This document shows, in pieces, positions 1 to 9,636 of a stretch of DNA of 64,000 nucleotides. A program made the translations under genes and the position numbers. A model generated the notes under the pieces. It saw only the letters and a program-made list of their open reading frames with translations, did no database searches and was not told the DNA's origin. How positions within the stretch are numbered: position 1 is the stretch's first letter; the number at the start of each line of letters is the position of its first letter. Source of the stretch: Nitrospira defluvii (GTDB lineage: Bacteria; Nitrospirota; Nitrospiria; Nitrospirales; Nitrospiraceae); contig WYAX01000006.1 of assembly GCA_011525625.1 (NCBI GenBank), positions 1 to 64,000 of the forward strand, read 5' to 3'.

Positions 1-126
1 GGCGACAATGTCACGGTGACGGGCGAATTGATTAGCCCGATCGCGATGGACCAGGGCTTGCGGTTCGCGGTGCGCGAGGGCGGCAAGACGGTTGGCTCCG
101 GCGTGGTCACGGAAATTCTAGCGTAG
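1..126 (+). CDS. tuf: Elongation factor Tu, C-terminal end (partial)
   Basis: The first 41 codons of the window read in frame 1 to a TAG at 124-126 and end in a typical EF-Tu domain III tail (the residues [18 protein letters not shown] are characteristic). EF-Tu carries aminoacyl-tRNA to the ribosome. The start lies upstream of the window. It sits 40 bp before rpsJ, the classic tuf-rpsJ junction of the str/S10 operons. Confidence 0.95.
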   Translation, partial: GDNVTVTGELISPIAMDQGLRFAVREGGKTVGSGVVTEILA

Positions 127-166
127 TGATGTTCCGGCCACCAGGTCGGCATGTGAGGAGTTGAGC

Positions 167-478
167 GTGAAAGTCGATCAAAGAATTCGTATCAGGTTGC
201 GCGGATTCGATTATCGCGTGCTTGATCAGTCTGTGGTGGAAATTGTGGAAACGGTCCGGCGCAGCGGAGCGAGGGTGGTGGGTCCGATCCCATTACCTAC
301 TCGGATTGAGAAGTTTACTGTGCAGCGATCCACTCATGTGGATAAGAAGTCTCGAGAACAGTTTGAGATCCGTACCCACAAGCGGCTCTTGGATATTATG
401 GAGCCGACGCCAGAAACAATGGATTCTTTGATGAAGTTGAATTTGGCCGCTGGCGTGGATGTAGAGATTAAGCTCTGA
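167..478 (+). CDS. rpsJ: 30S ribosomal protein S10
   Basis: Small-subunit protein S10, also the NusB partner in antitermination complexes; nusB itself is at 59506 in this window. The N-terminus ([18 protein letters not shown]) and the central [12 protein letters not shown] loop are family hallmarks, and the 103 aa length is normal. A TTG at 161 would also open the frame, but it abuts the GAGGAG at 155-160; GTG at 167 leaves a 6 nt spacer and matches the usual protein start. First gene of the S10 block. Confidence 0.95.
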   Translation: MKVDQRIRIRLRGFDYRVLDQSVVEIVETVRRSGARVVGPIPLPTRIEKFTVQRSTHVDKKSREQFEIRTHKRLLDIMEPTPETMDSLMKLNLAAGVDVEIKL

Positions 479-520
479 TGGGCGTTGTGCTCGATCTTTT
501 TGTGAGCTGACAGGAAAGCC

Positions 521-1141
521 ATGACAAACGGATTATTGGGTAAGAAGCTGGGGATGACCCAGATCTATGACGAAAGCGTCCTCGCGCCAGTCACGGTCAT
601 TGAGGCTGGGCCTTGTCGAGTAGTGTCCTTGAGGACTAGAGAGCGTGACGGTTATGAGGCGGTTCAGCTCTCCTTCGGTGAAGTGAAGGAAGGCCGCTTG
701 TCACGCGCCGAGCTTGGGCACTTGAAGAAAAATCAGGCTCCTGCGAGTCGTTGGCTAAGGGAGTTTTCCAAGACGGGTGAAGTGACCGTCGGAGAGACCG
801 TTAGGGTTGATATTTTTAAGAAGGGCGATTGGGTTGATGTTGTCGGTGTTTCGAAGGGCAAGGGCTTTCAGGGTGTTGTGCGGAGGCACAATTATGCTGG
901 TGGTCCAGAGACTCACGGGTCTATGTTTCATCGAGCTCCGGGATCGATTGGTGCGAGCTCGTATCCTTCTCGTGTGTGGAAGAATAAAGCATTGCCTGGT
1001 CATATGGGGGATGAGCGAGTTACTGTTCAGAGGCTAAGGGTAGTTGAAGCTCGTCCAGATGAAAACCTGTTGTTTGTCCGCGGAGCGGTGCCCGGTGGTG
1101 TAAATGGGCTCCTGGTTGTGCGGAAGTCCAAGAAGAGTTGA
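521..1141 (+). CDS. rplC: 50S ribosomal protein L3
   Basis: Large-subunit assembly protein L3, 206 aa, ATG start preceded by a GGAAAG ribosome-binding site. The opening [15 protein letters not shown] and the central [14 protein letters not shown] and [23 protein letters not shown] blocks, which reach towards the peptidyl-transferase centre, are diagnostic. Spaced 42 nt from rpsJ and 3 nt before rplD, so co-transcribed. Confidence 0.97.
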   Translation: MTNGLLGKKLGMTQIYDESVLAPVTVIEAGPCRVVSLRTRERDGYEAVQLSFGEVKEGRLSRAELGHLKKNQAPASRWLREFSKTGEVTVGETVRVDIFKKGDWVDVVGVSKGKGFQGVVRRHNYAGGPETHGSMFHRAPGSIGASSYPSRVWKNKALPGHMGDERVTVQRLRVVEARPDENLLFVRGAVPGGVNGLLVVRKSKKS

Positions 1142-1144
1142 TCT

Positions 1145-1768
1145 ATGCCGATCATTGATGTGGTAGATACGAAGAAGAACAAGATAGGGACCGTGGATTT
1201 GCCGAGCGAAGTGTTTGGTTGTAAGCCCCATGGTTCACTTGTTCATGAAGCAGTGGTCATGCAGCGTGCGTGCGGTCGTCAGGGGACTGCCTCGACTTTG
1301 CGGCGTGGAGAAGTCAGTGGTTCGGGAAAGAAGCCTTGGAAGCAAAAGCATACGGGTCGTGCCCGCGCTGGATCACTCCGCTCGCCTGTCTGGCGGCATG
1401 GGGGGACGGTCTTTGGGCCAAAGCCAAGAAGCTATGCTGTCGGGATGCCAAAAAAGAAGTATCGCGCGGCGATTCAGAGCGCTTTGTCGGCTAAGGTGTC
1501 GGAAGGTAGTGTCATTGTGGTGGCGGAATTGGTTATTGCTGAGGCTAAAACGAAGCTGTTGGCAGCTGCCTTGGCGCAACTCGGAATTGACGGCCACGCA
1601 TTGCTGGTGGTTGGGGATCAAAGCTCCCACGTAGTTCAAGCTGGAAAGAATCTTTCGAGCGTGACCGTTCTGCGTCCAGAAGATCTCAATGTCTATGACG
1701 TGTTGAGATGTCGCTCGGTCGTGATTCCTAGGAGTGAGTTGGATCGAGTGAAGGAGGTGTGGTCATGA
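1145..1768 (+). CDS. rplD: 50S ribosomal protein L4
   Basis: Large-subunit protein L4, 207 aa. The internal loop with TGRARAGSLRSPVWRHGG and the following GPKPRSYAVGMPKKKYRAA are the conserved exit-tunnel loop of the L4 family. In enterobacteria L4 autoregulates the S10 operon; no such leader was identified here. The stop overlaps the rplW start (ATGA), giving translational coupling. Confidence 0.97.
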   Translation: MPIIDVVDTKKNKIGTVDLPSEVFGCKPHGSLVHEAVVMQRACGRQGTASTLRRGEVSGSGKKPWKQKHTGRARAGSLRSPVWRHGGTVFGPKPRSYAVGMPKKKYRAAIQSALSAKVSEGSVIVVAELVIAEAKTKLLAAALAQLGIDGHALLVVGDQSSHVVQAGKNLSSVTVLRPEDLNVYDVLRCRSVVIPRSELDRVKEVWS

Positions 1769-2058
1769 GGGGCGACCTCCATCAGGTCCTCATTCAACCA
1801 TTGTTAACCGAAAAGATCACTGCCCTTCGTGAGCAGAGCAACACGGTCGGGTTCTTGGTTCACCCAGGTGCCAATAAAGTTCAGATAAGGCAGGCCGTAG
1901 AGTCACTTTTGAAGGTGAAGGTTGCTAAGGTCAATGTGGTCAATATTCGTGGCAAGGTCAAGCGCATGGGCCGATTTGTTGGTCGGCGTTCAGATTGGAA
2001 AAAAGCCTTTGTTACGTTGAGGGAAGGCGAGAAGTTAGAGCTTTTCGAAAGCGTTTAA
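1765..2058 (+). CDS. rplW: 50S ribosomal protein L23
   Basis: L23 sits at the tunnel exit and is the docking site for SRP and trigger factor. The family motifs LIQPLLTEKITAL and VKVAKVNVVNIRGKVKRMGRFVGRR are present. The frame opens at GTG 1759, but ATG 1765 has AAGGAGG at 1751-1757 with a 7 nt spacer and overlaps the rplD stop, so it is the chosen start (97 aa). Confidence 0.95.
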   Translation: MRGDLHQVLIQPLLTEKITALREQSNTVGFLVHPGANKVQIRQAVESLLKVKVAKVNVVNIRGKVKRMGRFVGRRSDWKKAFVTLREGEKLELFESV

Positions 2059-2084
2059 ACTTCTCGGTAAAGTGAGAATCAGCT

Positions 2085-2912
2085 ATGCCACTAAAGGTTT
2101 ACAAACCTACATCGCCTGGCCGTCGCGGAATGACCGCTCTCCGGGCCGAAGAGCTTACGAAGAAGAAGCCTGAAAAATCGTTGACCGGGTTTCATCTCAG
2201 GACCGGTGGGCGCAATAATGATGGCCGCCAAACGATCCGTTTCCGAGGAGGCGGGCATAAGCGCCTTTACCGGAAGATTGATTTTCGCAGAGACAAGTCT
2301 GGCATCCCTGCTAAAGTCGCGGCCATTGAGTACGATCCCAATCGTTCTTCGCGGATCGCCTTGTTGCACTATGTTGATGGCGAGAAGCGGTACATTCTGG
2401 CGCCTGTGGGTTTGTCGGTAGGAGATACGATTCAGTCTGGGGACGGCGCAGAGGTGAGACCAGGGAACGCTCTTCCCTTGATCAGTATGCCCCTGGGTAC
2501 GACCATCCACAACATCGAATTGAAGCCTGGCAAGGGCGGCCAGCTCATTCGCAGTGCAGGTGGTTCTGCGCAAGTGATGGGGCGCGATGGTGCGTATGTT
2601 CAAGTCCGCTTGAAGTCTGGAGAGATGCGCAAAATCTTGTCAGCCTGCATGGCGACGGTTGGTCAGGTTGGCAATGTGGATCACGAAAATATCATCATTG
2701 GCAAGGCTGGCCGCTCGCGCTGGAAGGGGAAACGTCCTCATGTGCGTGGAGTGGTCATGAATCCTGTCGACCACCCTCACGGCGGTGGTGAGGGGAAATC
2801 CGGGCAAGGAAACCCGCATCCAGTCTCCCCGTGGGGTACACCTACCAAGGGTTATAAGACGCGTAAGAACAAGGCGACTGATAAGTTCATCATTGCGCGA
2901 AGAAAGAAGTAG
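2085..2912 (+). CDS. rplB: 50S ribosomal protein L2
   Basis: L2, 275 aa, a primary 23S rRNA binder needed for subunit association and peptidyl transfer. The N-terminal [11 protein letters not shown], the [18 protein letters not shown] block and the C-terminal [18 protein letters not shown] segment, with its near-universal histidine, are intact. 26 nt after rplW and 9 nt before rpsS. Confidence 0.98.
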   Translation: MPLKVYKPTSPGRRGMTALRAEELTKKKPEKSLTGFHLRTGGRNNDGRQTIRFRGGGHKRLYRKIDFRRDKSGIPAKVAAIEYDPNRSSRIALLHYVDGEKRYILAPVGLSVGDTIQSGDGAEVRPGNALPLISMPLGTTIHNIELKPGKGGQLIRSAGGSAQVMGRDGAYVQVRLKSGEMRKILSACMATVGQVGNVDHENIIIGKAGRSRWKGKRPHVRGVVMNPVDHPHGGGEGKSGQGNPHPVSPWGTPTKGYKTRKNKATDKFIIARRKK

Positions 2913-2921
2913 GAGCGGAAG

Positions 2922-3209
2922 ATGCCTCGTTCAATTACTAAGGGCCCGTTCGTGGACGATCATTTGTTGAAAAAGGTTGAACAGATGAATCAGTCCAAAG
3001 ACCGCAAATTAATCAAGACCTGGTCTCGGCGCTCAACGGTCATTCCTGACATGATCGGTCACACTTTTGCAGTCCACAATGGAAAGAAATTCATTCCAGT
3101 GTTTGTTACAGAAAATATGGTTGGTCATAAGCTAGGGGAGTTCGCGCCGACCCGTTTTTTTAAAGGACACGGACAGGCGAAGACAGAGAAGGCAGTGGCG
3201 TTAAAGTAA
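2922..3209 (+). CDS. rpsS: 30S ribosomal protein S19
   Basis: S19, 95 aa, in the 30S head where it pairs with S13 (rpsM at 12861). [20 protein letters not shown] and [20 protein letters not shown] are diagnostic, and the length is normal. GGAGCGGAAG precedes the ATG. Nine nt downstream of rplB. Confidence 0.98.
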   Translation: MPRSITKGPFVDDHLLKKVEQMNQSKDRKLIKTWSRRSTVIPDMIGHTFAVHNGKKFIPVFVTENMVGHKLGEFAPTRFFKGHGQAKTEKAVALK

Positions 3210-3252
3210 TAGTTGACCCGATGAGGGTCGGCGGGTGTGGGTGGAGTCAGCT

Positions 3253-3606
3253 ATGGCAGAAGCAAAAGCAAATTTACGATTCGTCAGAGTAACGCCGAGA
3301 AAAGCCCGGGTCGTGATTGACATGATTCGAGGGCAACAAGTGCCCATGGCCCTGGCTATGCTGCGGCATACCCCTAAACATGCGGCACGCGTAATTGAGA
3401 AGTTGTTGCGATCCGCCGTGGCCAATGCCGAACAAAAGGAATTGGGTGATAGCGACGAGATGTGGGTGTCGCAAGCCGTGGTCAATTGCGGCCCTATATA
3501 TAAACGCTTTAGGGCAAGATCGATGGGGCGTGCGAATTCGATTCAAAAACGAACCAGCCATATTACGATCGCTGTAGCCGCTCCGAGCGGCGCTCACAAT
3601 AGCTAG
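3253..3606 (+). CDS. rplV: 50S ribosomal protein L22
   Basis: L22, 117 aa, whose beta-hairpin lines the exit tunnel. The motifs RFVRVTPRKARVVIDMIRG and the C-terminal RSMGRANSIQKRTSHITI loop are conserved. An in-frame GTG at 3235 exists, but ATG 3253 has GGTGGAG 6 nt upstream and gives the usual N-terminus, so it is preferred. Confidence 0.96.
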   Translation: MAEAKANLRFVRVTPRKARVVIDMIRGQQVPMALAMLRHTPKHAARVIEKLLRSAVANAEQKELGDSDEMWVSQAVVNCGPIYKRFRARSMGRANSIQKRTSHITIAVAAPSGAHNS

Positions 3607-3638
3607 TGCTTTTACATTTAGACTGAGGGTTATTCTTC

Positions 3639-4307
3639 ATGGGTCAGAAGACACATCCAATTGGTTACCGCATTGGCTACAACTATACCTGGAGTTCGCG
3701 GTGGTATGCCGATAAAGACTACGCCAAGTTATTGCACCAGGACATCAGGATTAGAAAGATGGTGAAGGCAAAGCTTTACCATGCTGGTGTTGCCAAGGTT
3801 GAAATCGAGCGTTCCGGCGATCAGACTCGAGTGATCATTCACACTGCTCGCCCCGGCATTATTATCGGCCGTAAGGGCGCTGAGGTCGATAAGCTTAAGG
3901 CGGCGTTGGAGAAGGAATACTCTGGTCAGGCTTATATTACTGTCAAGGAGATCAAGAAGCCTGAGCTCGATGCTCAATTGGTAAGTGAGAATGTTGCTAC
4001 GCAGTTAGAAAAGCGCGTTGCGTTTCGGCGGGCCATGAAGCGAAGCGTGCAGTCTGCTCTAAGACTTGGAGCGCAAGGTATCAAGATCATGGTTGCCGGA
4101 AGATTGGGTGGTGCCGAAATCGCTCGTACTGAGTGGTATCGCGAGGGCCGTGTCCCCCTTCACACCCTTCGAGCTGAAGTCGATTACGGCTTCGCGGAGG
4201 CTCATACTACCATGGGGCAGATCGGGGTGAAGACCTGGATCTATAAGGGTGAATTACTACCCGCCCTTCAATTGAAGCCAGATGCTGCCCTTGGCCGACT
4301 AGGCTAA
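3639..4307 (+). CDS. rpsC: 30S ribosomal protein S3
   Basis: S3, 222 aa, part of the mRNA entry channel. It starts with [14 protein letters not shown]; a KH domain with [14 protein letters not shown] lies near residues 70-85, and the C-terminal domain with [27 protein letters not shown] is complete. Follows rplV by 32 nt in canonical S10 order. Confidence 0.98.
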   Translation: MGQKTHPIGYRIGYNYTWSSRWYADKDYAKLLHQDIRIRKMVKAKLYHAGVAKVEIERSGDQTRVIIHTARPGIIIGRKGAEVDKLKAALEKEYSGQAYITVKEIKKPELDAQLVSENVATQLEKRVAFRRAMKRSVQSALRLGAQGIKIMVAGRLGGAEIARTEWYREGRVPLHTLRAEVDYGFAEAHTTMGQIGVKTWIYKGELLPALQLKPDAALGRLG

Positions 4308-4335
4308 CGAACTTTGACAAGGAAAAGGTGGGTTT

Positions 4336-4752
4336 GTGTTAGCGCCAAAGAAAGTTAAATTTCGGAAAATGCAGAAAGGCCGCATGCGGGGGAAAGCCTA
4401 CCGAGGCGGGGCAATCACGCTAGGTGAGTTCGGGTTAAAAGCGCTTGAGCCTGGCTGGGTTACGAGTCGCCAAATTGAAGCCGCTCGTATCGCCATCACA
4501 CGTTTTGTGAAGCGTGGCGGCCAGGTGTGGACACGGATTTTCCCAGACAAGCCCATTACAAAGAAGCCGGCCGAAACTCGTATGGGTAAAGGGAAGGGAA
4601 ACCCTGAGTATTGGGTTGCCGTAGTGAAACCGGGTCGAATCATGTACGAAATGAGCGGAGTTGCCCCAGACGTCGCGAAGCAAGCTCTTCGGCTGGCTTC
4701 GTACAAATTGCCCATTGCGACGAAATTCGTTATCCGCGGTGAATTTCAGTAA
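4336..4752 (+). CDS. rplP: 50S ribosomal protein L16
   Basis: L16, 138 aa, at the A-site side of the 50S subunit. The family start ([19 protein letters not shown]) is kept, and the first codon is GTG with an AAGGTG site upstream. The central [21 protein letters not shown] block is highly conserved. Confidence 0.97.
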   Translation: MLAPKKVKFRKMQKGRMRGKAYRGGAITLGEFGLKALEPGWVTSRQIEAARIAITRFVKRGGQVWTRIFPDKPITKKPAETRMGKGKGNPEYWVAVVKPGRIMYEMSGVAPDVAKQALRLASYKLPIATKFVIRGEFQ

Positions 4753-4780
4753 CCTGTAGTTCCGTGTGAGTGGTGATGTA

Positions 4781-5002
4781 ATGGACGTGAAAGATCTTAG
4801 TGCGCTCTCAATCGAAGAGTTAACACAGAAGGAAAAGCAGCTGCGACAAGAGCTCTTTAATTTTCGATTTCAGCTGGGCATTGGTCGACTAGAAAATCCT
4901 ATGCAAGTTCGGGCGACCAAGCGTGACATCGCAAGGGTGAAGACAGTCAAGCGCCAGTTGGAATTGTTGCAGGGACAGGCCGGTCAAGCGGTCGAGAAGT
5001 AA
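4781..5002 (+). CDS. rpmC: 50S ribosomal protein L29
   Basis: L29, about 73 aa, at the tunnel exit next to L23. The two-helix pattern is clear: [23 protein letters not shown], then [22 protein letters not shown] at 4766 is in frame, but ATG 4781 gives the standard N-terminus. Between rplP and rpsQ as expected. Confidence 0.93.
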   Translation: MDVKDLSALSIEELTQKEKQLRQELFNFRFQLGIGRLENPMQVRATKRDIARVKTVKRQLELLQGQAGQAVEK

Positions 5003-5016
5003 GAGAGAAAGGTCGT

Positions 5017-5286
5017 ATGAAGGAAAGTCAAGAGGGTCGACGTCAATGGTTCGGCAATGTGGTTAGTAACAAGATGAATAAAACCGTCGTTGTTGCCGTC
5101 GAGCGATCGGTGATTCATCCAGTGTATAAGAAGGTTCTCCGCCGAGTCACGAAGCTGAAGGCCCATGATGAGGGGAATTTGTGCAAGGTCGGGGATCGCG
5201 TTCAGCTGAGTGAAACGCGTCCAATCAGCAAAGATAAGCACTGGCGCGTTGTACGCGTCATGGTCAAGGGCCAAGCCGAAAAATAA
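5017..5286 (+). CDS. rpsQ: 30S ribosomal protein S17
   Basis: S17, 89 aa, an early 16S rRNA-binding OB-fold protein. [20 protein letters not shown] and the [21 protein letters not shown] tail are characteristic. GAGAGAAAG precedes the ATG, 14 nt after the rpmC stop. Confidence 0.97.
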   Translation: MKESQEGRRQWFGNVVSNKMNKTVVVAVERSVIHPVYKKVLRRVTKLKAHDEGNLCKVGDRVQLSETRPISKDKHWRVVRVMVKGQAEK

Positions 5287-5346
5287 CCGAGGATCAAACT
5301 TCATCAGCCGAGAGTTCACACTCTCTGGCAGTGAGTAGGGCAGGGC

Positions 5347-5715
5347 ATGATTCAGAATTACACATACATGGATGTGGCCGATAATTCCGGCGCGAAGCAG
5401 GTCATGTGTTTTCACGTTCTTGGTGGGACCCGGCGTCGGTATGGGTCGCTTGGGGATATCGTGGTAGTAGCTGTGAAGGAAGCAATTCCTCAGGCGGGTG
5501 TCAAGAAGGGCGATGTCAGCCGGGCTGTCATTGTGCGGACCACCAAGGAAGTGCGGCGGGATGATGGTTCGTACATTAAATTTGACCGTAATGCCTGTGT
5601 CTTGATTAATGCCCAGGGAGAGCCTGTAGGAACACGCATTTTCGGCCCGGTGGCTCGTGAACTTCGGTGGAAGAAGTTCATGAAAATTATTTCGCTCGCG
5701 CCGGAAGTCCTGTAG
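5347..5715 (+). CDS. rplN: 50S ribosomal protein L14
   Basis: L14, 122 aa, at the subunit interface. [40 protein letters not shown] and [17 protein letters not shown] are hallmark blocks. The 60 nt gap after rpsQ is the usual break between the S10 and spc gene sets. No convincing sigma-70 promoter was found in it, so a single long transcript is likely. Confidence 0.98.
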   Translation: MIQNYTYMDVADNSGAKQVMCFHVLGGTRRRYGSLGDIVVVAVKEAIPQAGVKKGDVSRAVIVRTTKEVRRDDGSYIKFDRNACVLINAQGEPVGTRIFGPVARELRWKKFMKIISLAPEVL

Positions 5716-5741
5716 TCGACGGAAGAAAGGTTCTGGTAGGG

Positions 5742-6068
5742 ATGGCACGAATCAAAACAAAAATTCGTAAGGGCGACACTGTAATTGTGACGACCGGTCG
5801 CGAGCGAGGGAAATCGGGCAAGGTACTCTCCGTCGATACCGTGAGCGGCAAGGTCCTCGTGGAGAAGCTCAACATGATCAAGCGTCACACGAAGCCTAAC
5901 CAAAAGTTGCGGCAAGGTGGGATACTCGAGCGTGAAGCCCCTATGTCTATTTCCAATGTCATGTTTTTGTGCCCAGTAACGAAGAAGCCAACTCGGTTGG
6001 GGATCAAGCGCCAGGAAGATGGGCGACGGATCAGGCTGAGTAAGAAGTCAAAAGAAACTGTCGAATAG
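5742..6068 (+). CDS. rplX: 50S ribosomal protein L24
   Basis: L24, 108 aa, a KOW-motif assembly initiator. The KOW segment is [22 protein letters not shown], followed by [14 protein letters not shown]. The frame is open from an ATG at 5667 that overlaps rplN, but ATG 5742 ([12 protein letters not shown]) gives the family start and length and is preceded by GGTAGGG. Confidence 0.96.
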   Translation: MARIKTKIRKGDTVIVTTGRERGKSGKVLSVDTVSGKVLVEKLNMIKRHTKPNQKLRQGGILEREAPMSISNVMFLCPVTKKPTRLGIKRQEDGRRIRLSKKSKETVE

Positions 6069-6087
6069 TCGGAACAGGAAAACGTTC

Positions 6088-6741
6088 ATGGCAAAAGTAG
6101 AGAAGGGTAAGGGCGGAAAGGGAGCTGCGCCCAAAGCGTCCAGCAAAAAAGAAGTGACTGCGCCGGAAGTCTCTAGGGATGCGGGCACTGAACATCAGTT
6201 CTCTCCGCGGCTGCGGGATACCTATCGTGAGCGGGTGATTCCAGCCCTGATGAAAGAATTCGCCTATGGAAATCTGATGCAAGTGCCACGGCTCGATCGC
6301 ATTGTTTTGAATGTGGGTATGGGCGAGGCGATTCAAAATGTTAAATTGCTGGAGAGTGCCGCTAACGAACTAGGCATTATCACCGGGCAGAAACCGGTAA
6401 CGACCAGAGCCAAGAAGGCGATTGCCGGGTTCAAGTTGCGTCAGGGAATGCCGATTGGCGCCAAGGTCACCCTTCGCAGCCGAAGGATGTGGGAGTTTTT
6501 GGATAGACTGATCACCCTCGCGCTCCCACGAATTCGTGACTTCCGTGGCATTTCCCCAAAAGCCTTTGATGGTCGGGGGAACTACACGCTTGGATTGAAA
6601 GAACAGTTGATTTTCCCGGAGATTGAATACGACAGTGTTGCGTCCATTCACGGGATGGATATAACCATCGTGACCACGGCTCGTACTAATGATGAGGGCA
6701 AGGCTCTCTTGAAGCACCTCGGTATGCCGTTTCGTGCATAG
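6088..6741 (+). CDS. rplE: 50S ribosomal protein L5 with lysine-rich N-terminal extension
   Basis: L5 contacts 5S rRNA and the P-site tRNA. The L5 core begins near residue 40 ([18 protein letters not shown]) and runs through [34 protein letters not shown] and the C-terminal [19 protein letters not shown]. The protein is 217 aa against about 180 for the family, because roughly the first 38 residues are an Ala/Lys/Gly-rich tail. The ATG at 6088 has AGGAAAA upstream. An internal start cannot be excluded. Confidence 0.95.
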   Translation: MAKVEKGKGGKGAAPKASSKKEVTAPEVSRDAGTEHQFSPRLRDTYRERVIPALMKEFAYGNLMQVPRLDRIVLNVGMGEAIQNVKLLESAANELGIITGQKPVTTRAKKAIAGFKLRQGMPIGAKVTLRSRRMWEFLDRLITLALPRIRDFRGISPKAFDGRGNYTLGLKEQLIFPEIEYDSVASIHGMDITIVTTARTNDEGKALLKHLGMPFRA

Positions 6742-6798
6742 GAGCTGCTTTGAAGTAGCATCGCCTGGGGTGATCCAGGCGTAAGCAAGGGGGATTTC

Positions 6799-6984
6799 GT
6801 GTCAAGATTAGCGCTGAAGAATAAGGCGGCTGTGAAATCGAAGTTTGCTTGTCGCGACTACCATCGCTGCGGCATTTGCGGCCGTGTGCGTGGATTCTTG
6901 CGGCGGTTCCGCATGTGTCGTATCTGCTTCAGATTTCTGAGCCTTAAGGGAGAGATTCCCGGGGTCCGTAAGTCAAGCTGGTAA
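6799..6984 (+). CDS. rpsN: 30S ribosomal protein S14, zinc-binding (type Z)
   Basis: Short, 61 aa, zinc-ribbon form of S14. The four cysteines are visible as CGIC, then CRIC, inside [17 protein letters not shown]. It starts at GTG 6799 after a GGGGGA site. The C+ short form is known in many phyla and lets S14 bind one zinc ion in the 30S head. Confidence 0.96.
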   Translation: MSRLALKNKAAVKSKFACRDYHRCGICGRVRGFLRRFRMCRICFRFLSLKGEIPGVRKSSW

Positions 6985-7037
6985 TCTCCCGAAAAGGGGG
7001 GAGCGGGCGTTCGTCCAGAGGTGTAAAAGAGGAATTC

Positions 7038-7433
7038 ATGATTACTGATCCCATTGCTGATTTGCTCGTGCGTCTTGGGAATGCTGCTCGTCGCCGTCAA
7101 GATGTCGTAAAGGTTCCTGCTTCAAAGCTCAAGCGGCAGATTTTGGATATCCTAGGGAAGGAAGGATTTATTCTAGGATTCGGTGAAGACAAAGAGAAGG
7201 GGCACCCTGTGTTCTCCGTTCAGCTCCGCTATGTCGATGAATCGCGGCCTATGATCACCGGTATGCGAAGGGTCAGTAAACCTGGGCGCCGTGTTTATGT
7301 TGGAAGGGATGAAGTTCCGAAGGTCAGAAATGGCATCGGCTTGGCTGTCATCTCCACGTCGAAGGGCCTGATGACAGACAGTGACTCCAGGCGGGCTGGC
7401 TTGGGCGGAGAAGTTCTCTGTTCAGTATGGTGA
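7038..7433 (+). CDS. rpsH: 30S ribosomal protein S8
   Basis: S8, 131 aa, binds the central domain of 16S rRNA and represses the spc operon in E. coli. ITDPIADLLVRLGNA at the N-terminus and the C-terminal GIGLAVISTSKGLMTDSDSRRAGLGGEVLCSVW block are diagnostic. GAGGAATTC lies just before the ATG. Confidence 0.98.
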   Translation: MITDPIADLLVRLGNAARRRQDVVKVPASKLKRQILDILGKEGFILGFGEDKEKGHPVFSVQLRYVDESRPMITGMRRVSKPGRRVYVGRDEVPKVRNGIGLAVISTSKGLMTDSDSRRAGLGGEVLCSVW

Positions 7434-7488
7434 AGCGTAGCTTGTAAGGCGTAGTACAAATGGGGCGTTGAAACGTAACGGGGTTCGT

Positions 7489-8025
7489 ATGTCGAGGATT
7501 GGGCGGAAACCTATTGCAGTGCCAGCCGGAGTGGACGTGAAGGTCGCCGGTCGTCTTGTCTCGGTCAAGGGGCCGATGGGGAAGCTCGACTGGAAACTGA
7601 CCGACGGATTGAGTGTTGCGGTGAATGACGGTCACCTTGTTGTGAATCGATCGGGTGATGCAAGAGATGTCCGGGCCATGCACGGCTTGGTTCGTGCGGA
7701 GTTGAGCAACATCATTCACGGCGTGACGAAAGGTTACGAAAAGTCTCTGGAAATTACAGGTGTCGGATATAAAGCTCAGCTGCAGGGTAGGGATATGAGC
7801 TTTAACGTCGGCTACATCAATCCGGTCACTTATACAGTGCCTCAGGGTATTGATGTAAAAGTTGATAAGCAGACTTTGATTTCCATTCGAGGAATTGACA
7901 AGCGCCTTGTCGGGCAAGTTGCCGCGAACATTCGAGCAATTAAGCCCCCTGATGTGTACAAGCAAAAGGGTATTCGCTACGCTGGCGAGGTCTTGAGAAA
8001 GAAGGCCGGCAAGACCGGCAAATAG
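7489..8025 (+). CDS. rplF: 50S ribosomal protein L6
   Basis: L6, 178 aa, two related beta-alpha domains near the sarcin-ricin loop. MSRIGRKPIAVPAGV opens the protein and KPPDVYKQKGIRYAGEVLRKKAGK closes it. An in-frame TTG at 7468 would add 7 residues not normal for the family; ATG 7489 with upstream ACGGGG is preferred. Confidence 0.97.
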   Translation: MSRIGRKPIAVPAGVDVKVAGRLVSVKGPMGKLDWKLTDGLSVAVNDGHLVVNRSGDARDVRAMHGLVRAELSNIIHGVTKGYEKSLEITGVGYKAQLQGRDMSFNVGYINPVTYTVPQGIDVKVDKQTLISIRGIDKRLVGQVAANIRAIKPPDVYKQKGIRYAGEVLRKKAGKTGK

Positions 8026-8034
8026 AGGCATCTA

Positions 8035-8400
8035 ATGAATACTCAAGAAAAGAATCAAAAGCTTGCCAGGCGCAAGCAGCGAGTCAGGAAGTCGGTGGTT
8101 GGTACGAGCGAGCGTCCGCGGCTCAATGTCTTCCGTAGCCGCGCGCATATCTATGCGCAGATCATTGATGATCATCGTGGTCATACTGTCGCTGCTGCCT
8201 CTACTCTCGACGAGTCGTTGCGAAAGTCCGTGAAGTCGACCGGTGGCATCGAAGGGGCCAAGGCAGTTGGAAAGCTCATTGCCGAACGTGCTAAAGCGGC
8301 TAAGGTCTCGACGGTTGTTTTTGACCGAGGTGGACGGTTATACCATGGTCGTGTGAGGGCCCTGGCCGATGCCTCGCGAGAAGGTGGACTGCAGTTTTAG
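8035..8400 (+). CDS. rplR: 50S ribosomal protein L18
   Basis: L18, 121 aa, brings 5S rRNA to the 50S subunit together with L5. [24 protein letters not shown] and the C-terminal [26 protein letters not shown] are conserved. Nine nt after rplF. Confidence 0.97.
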   Translation: MNTQEKNQKLARRKQRVRKSVVGTSERPRLNVFRSRAHIYAQIIDDHRGHTVAAASTLDESLRKSVKSTGGIEGAKAVGKLIAERAKAAKVSTVVFDRGGRLYHGRVRALADASREGGLQF

Positions 8401-8477
8401 GGGAAACTTATGTCCATGGATCCTCCACCGTGCATCGGTCGGTGGCGACCTGAGACGACCTAAAGGAGTGTGACGTT

Positions 8478-8981
8478 GTGCGAGTGAATCCCGAAGAATT
8501 AAGCCTGAAAGACAAGGTTGTGTTCATCAATCGCGTCGCAAAAGTGGTGAAGGGTGGGAAGCGCTTCAACTTTTGTGCGCTGGTGGTAGTTGGTGATGGC
8601 CAAGGGTATGTGGGCGTTGGCAAAGGAAAGGCTGCAGAAGTCCCGGTTGCCATTTCCAAGGCCGTTGAGCAGGCCAAGAAGCATTTGGTCAAGGTCCCAA
8701 TCAAGGCCGGGACCATACCGCATGAGGTTCATGGACTGTTTGGTGCCGAACACGTCTTGTTGAAGCCTGCGGCCGATGGTACCGGAATTATTGCCGGCGG
8801 CGCTGTCCGTGCCGTTGTTGAACTTGCCGGTGCACACAATATTATCGCCAAGACCCTCGGTAGGGGGAATCCCTTCAATGCCGTGAGGGCCACTCTTAAC
8901 GGGCTGCAGCAGTTGTGCGATCCGCAAGAAATTATGCGTCTCCGCCGGACTGTTGGCAGTGAAGCGCAGGTGCATGCCTAA
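8478..8981 (+). CDS. rpsE: 30S ribosomal protein S5
   Basis: S5, 167 aa, at the mRNA entry and decoding side. Shows the N-terminal dsRBD-like segment ([21 protein letters not shown]) with [19 protein letters not shown], then the C-terminal [18 protein letters not shown] and [13 protein letters not shown]. Start is GTG 8478 with AAAGGAG upstream. The stop overlaps the rpmD start. Confidence 0.97.
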   Translation: MRVNPEELSLKDKVVFINRVAKVVKGGKRFNFCALVVVGDGQGYVGVGKGKAAEVPVAISKAVEQAKKHLVKVPIKAGTIPHEVHGLFGAEHVLLKPAADGTGIIAGGAVRAVVELAGAHNIIAKTLGRGNPFNAVRATLNGLQQLCDPQEIMRLRRTVGSEAQVHA

Positions 8982-9190
8982 TGAGTACTAACAAGAAATC
9001 ACCAGGTTCACCGCAGAGCCTCAAAATTACCCTAAAACGAAGCCCGATCGGAACGCCCCAGAAGCATCGTCTTGTGCTCAGGGGATTAGGGCTGAGAAAA
9101 ATGCATGCCAGTGTGCTCAGACCAGCTACTGACCAAGTTAAGGGCATGATTGCCAAAGTCGGCTATTTACTGGAAGTGAGTCCCCAATGA
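8981..9190 (+). CDS. rpmD: 50S ribosomal protein L30
   Basis: L30, 69 aa. The family core is LKITLKRSPIGTPQKHRLVLRGLGL followed by VLRPATDQVKGMIAKVGYLLEV, preceded by about 10 extra residues. The ATG shares one base with the rpsE stop (TAATG), and the gene end overlaps rplO by 4 nt, so translation is coupled on both sides. Confidence 0.95.
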   Translation: MSTNKKSPGSPQSLKITLKRSPIGTPQKHRLVLRGLGLRKMHASVLRPATDQVKGMIAKVGYLLEVSPQ

Positions 9191-9636
9191 AGTTGCATGA
9201 TCTTGCTCCTTCCCGCGGAGCGAAGCACAAGCGGAAACGAATTGGACGTGGACCAGGTTCTGGTCATGGAAAGACAGCAACTAAAGGTCACAAGGGCTTA
9301 AAGGCCAGATCCGGTGGTGGAAAGCGGCCGGGGTTTGAAGGCGGCCAAATGCCGCTCATTCGTCGCGTCCCCAAGTATGGATTCACGAATCAATTTCGGA
9401 CTGAATACACCATCATTAATCTAAAAAGCTTGAATGGTCTTGAAACGACCGAAGCAATTACGCCCCAACTCTTGATGAATGAAGGCCTTGTTCGACGCAA
9501 AGGAGAGCTGATCAAGATCCTGGCGCAAGGGGAGCTTACGAAGCCACTTGTGATCCAGGCTCACAAATTCAGCAAATCAGCGGAGGCAAAGATTCAGGCA
9601 GCCGGGGGGAGGGCCGAGGTCATTCCCTGTGTTTGA
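9187..9636 (+). CDS. rplO: 50S ribosomal protein L15
   Basis: L15, 149 aa, a late assembly protein. The glycine-rich arginine-rich N-terminus (KRKRIGRGPGSGHGKTATKG) and the GFEGGQMPLIRRVPKYGF block are diagnostic. ATGA overlap with rpmD upstream; its stop overlaps the secY start by 8 nt. Confidence 0.97.
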   Translation: MKLHDLAPSRGAKHKRKRIGRGPGSGHGKTATKGHKGLKARSGGGKRPGFEGGQMPLIRRVPKYGFTNQFRTEYTIINLKSLNGLETTEAITPQLLMNEGLVRRKGELIKILAQGELTKPLVIQAHKFSKSAEAKIQAAGGRAEVIPCV

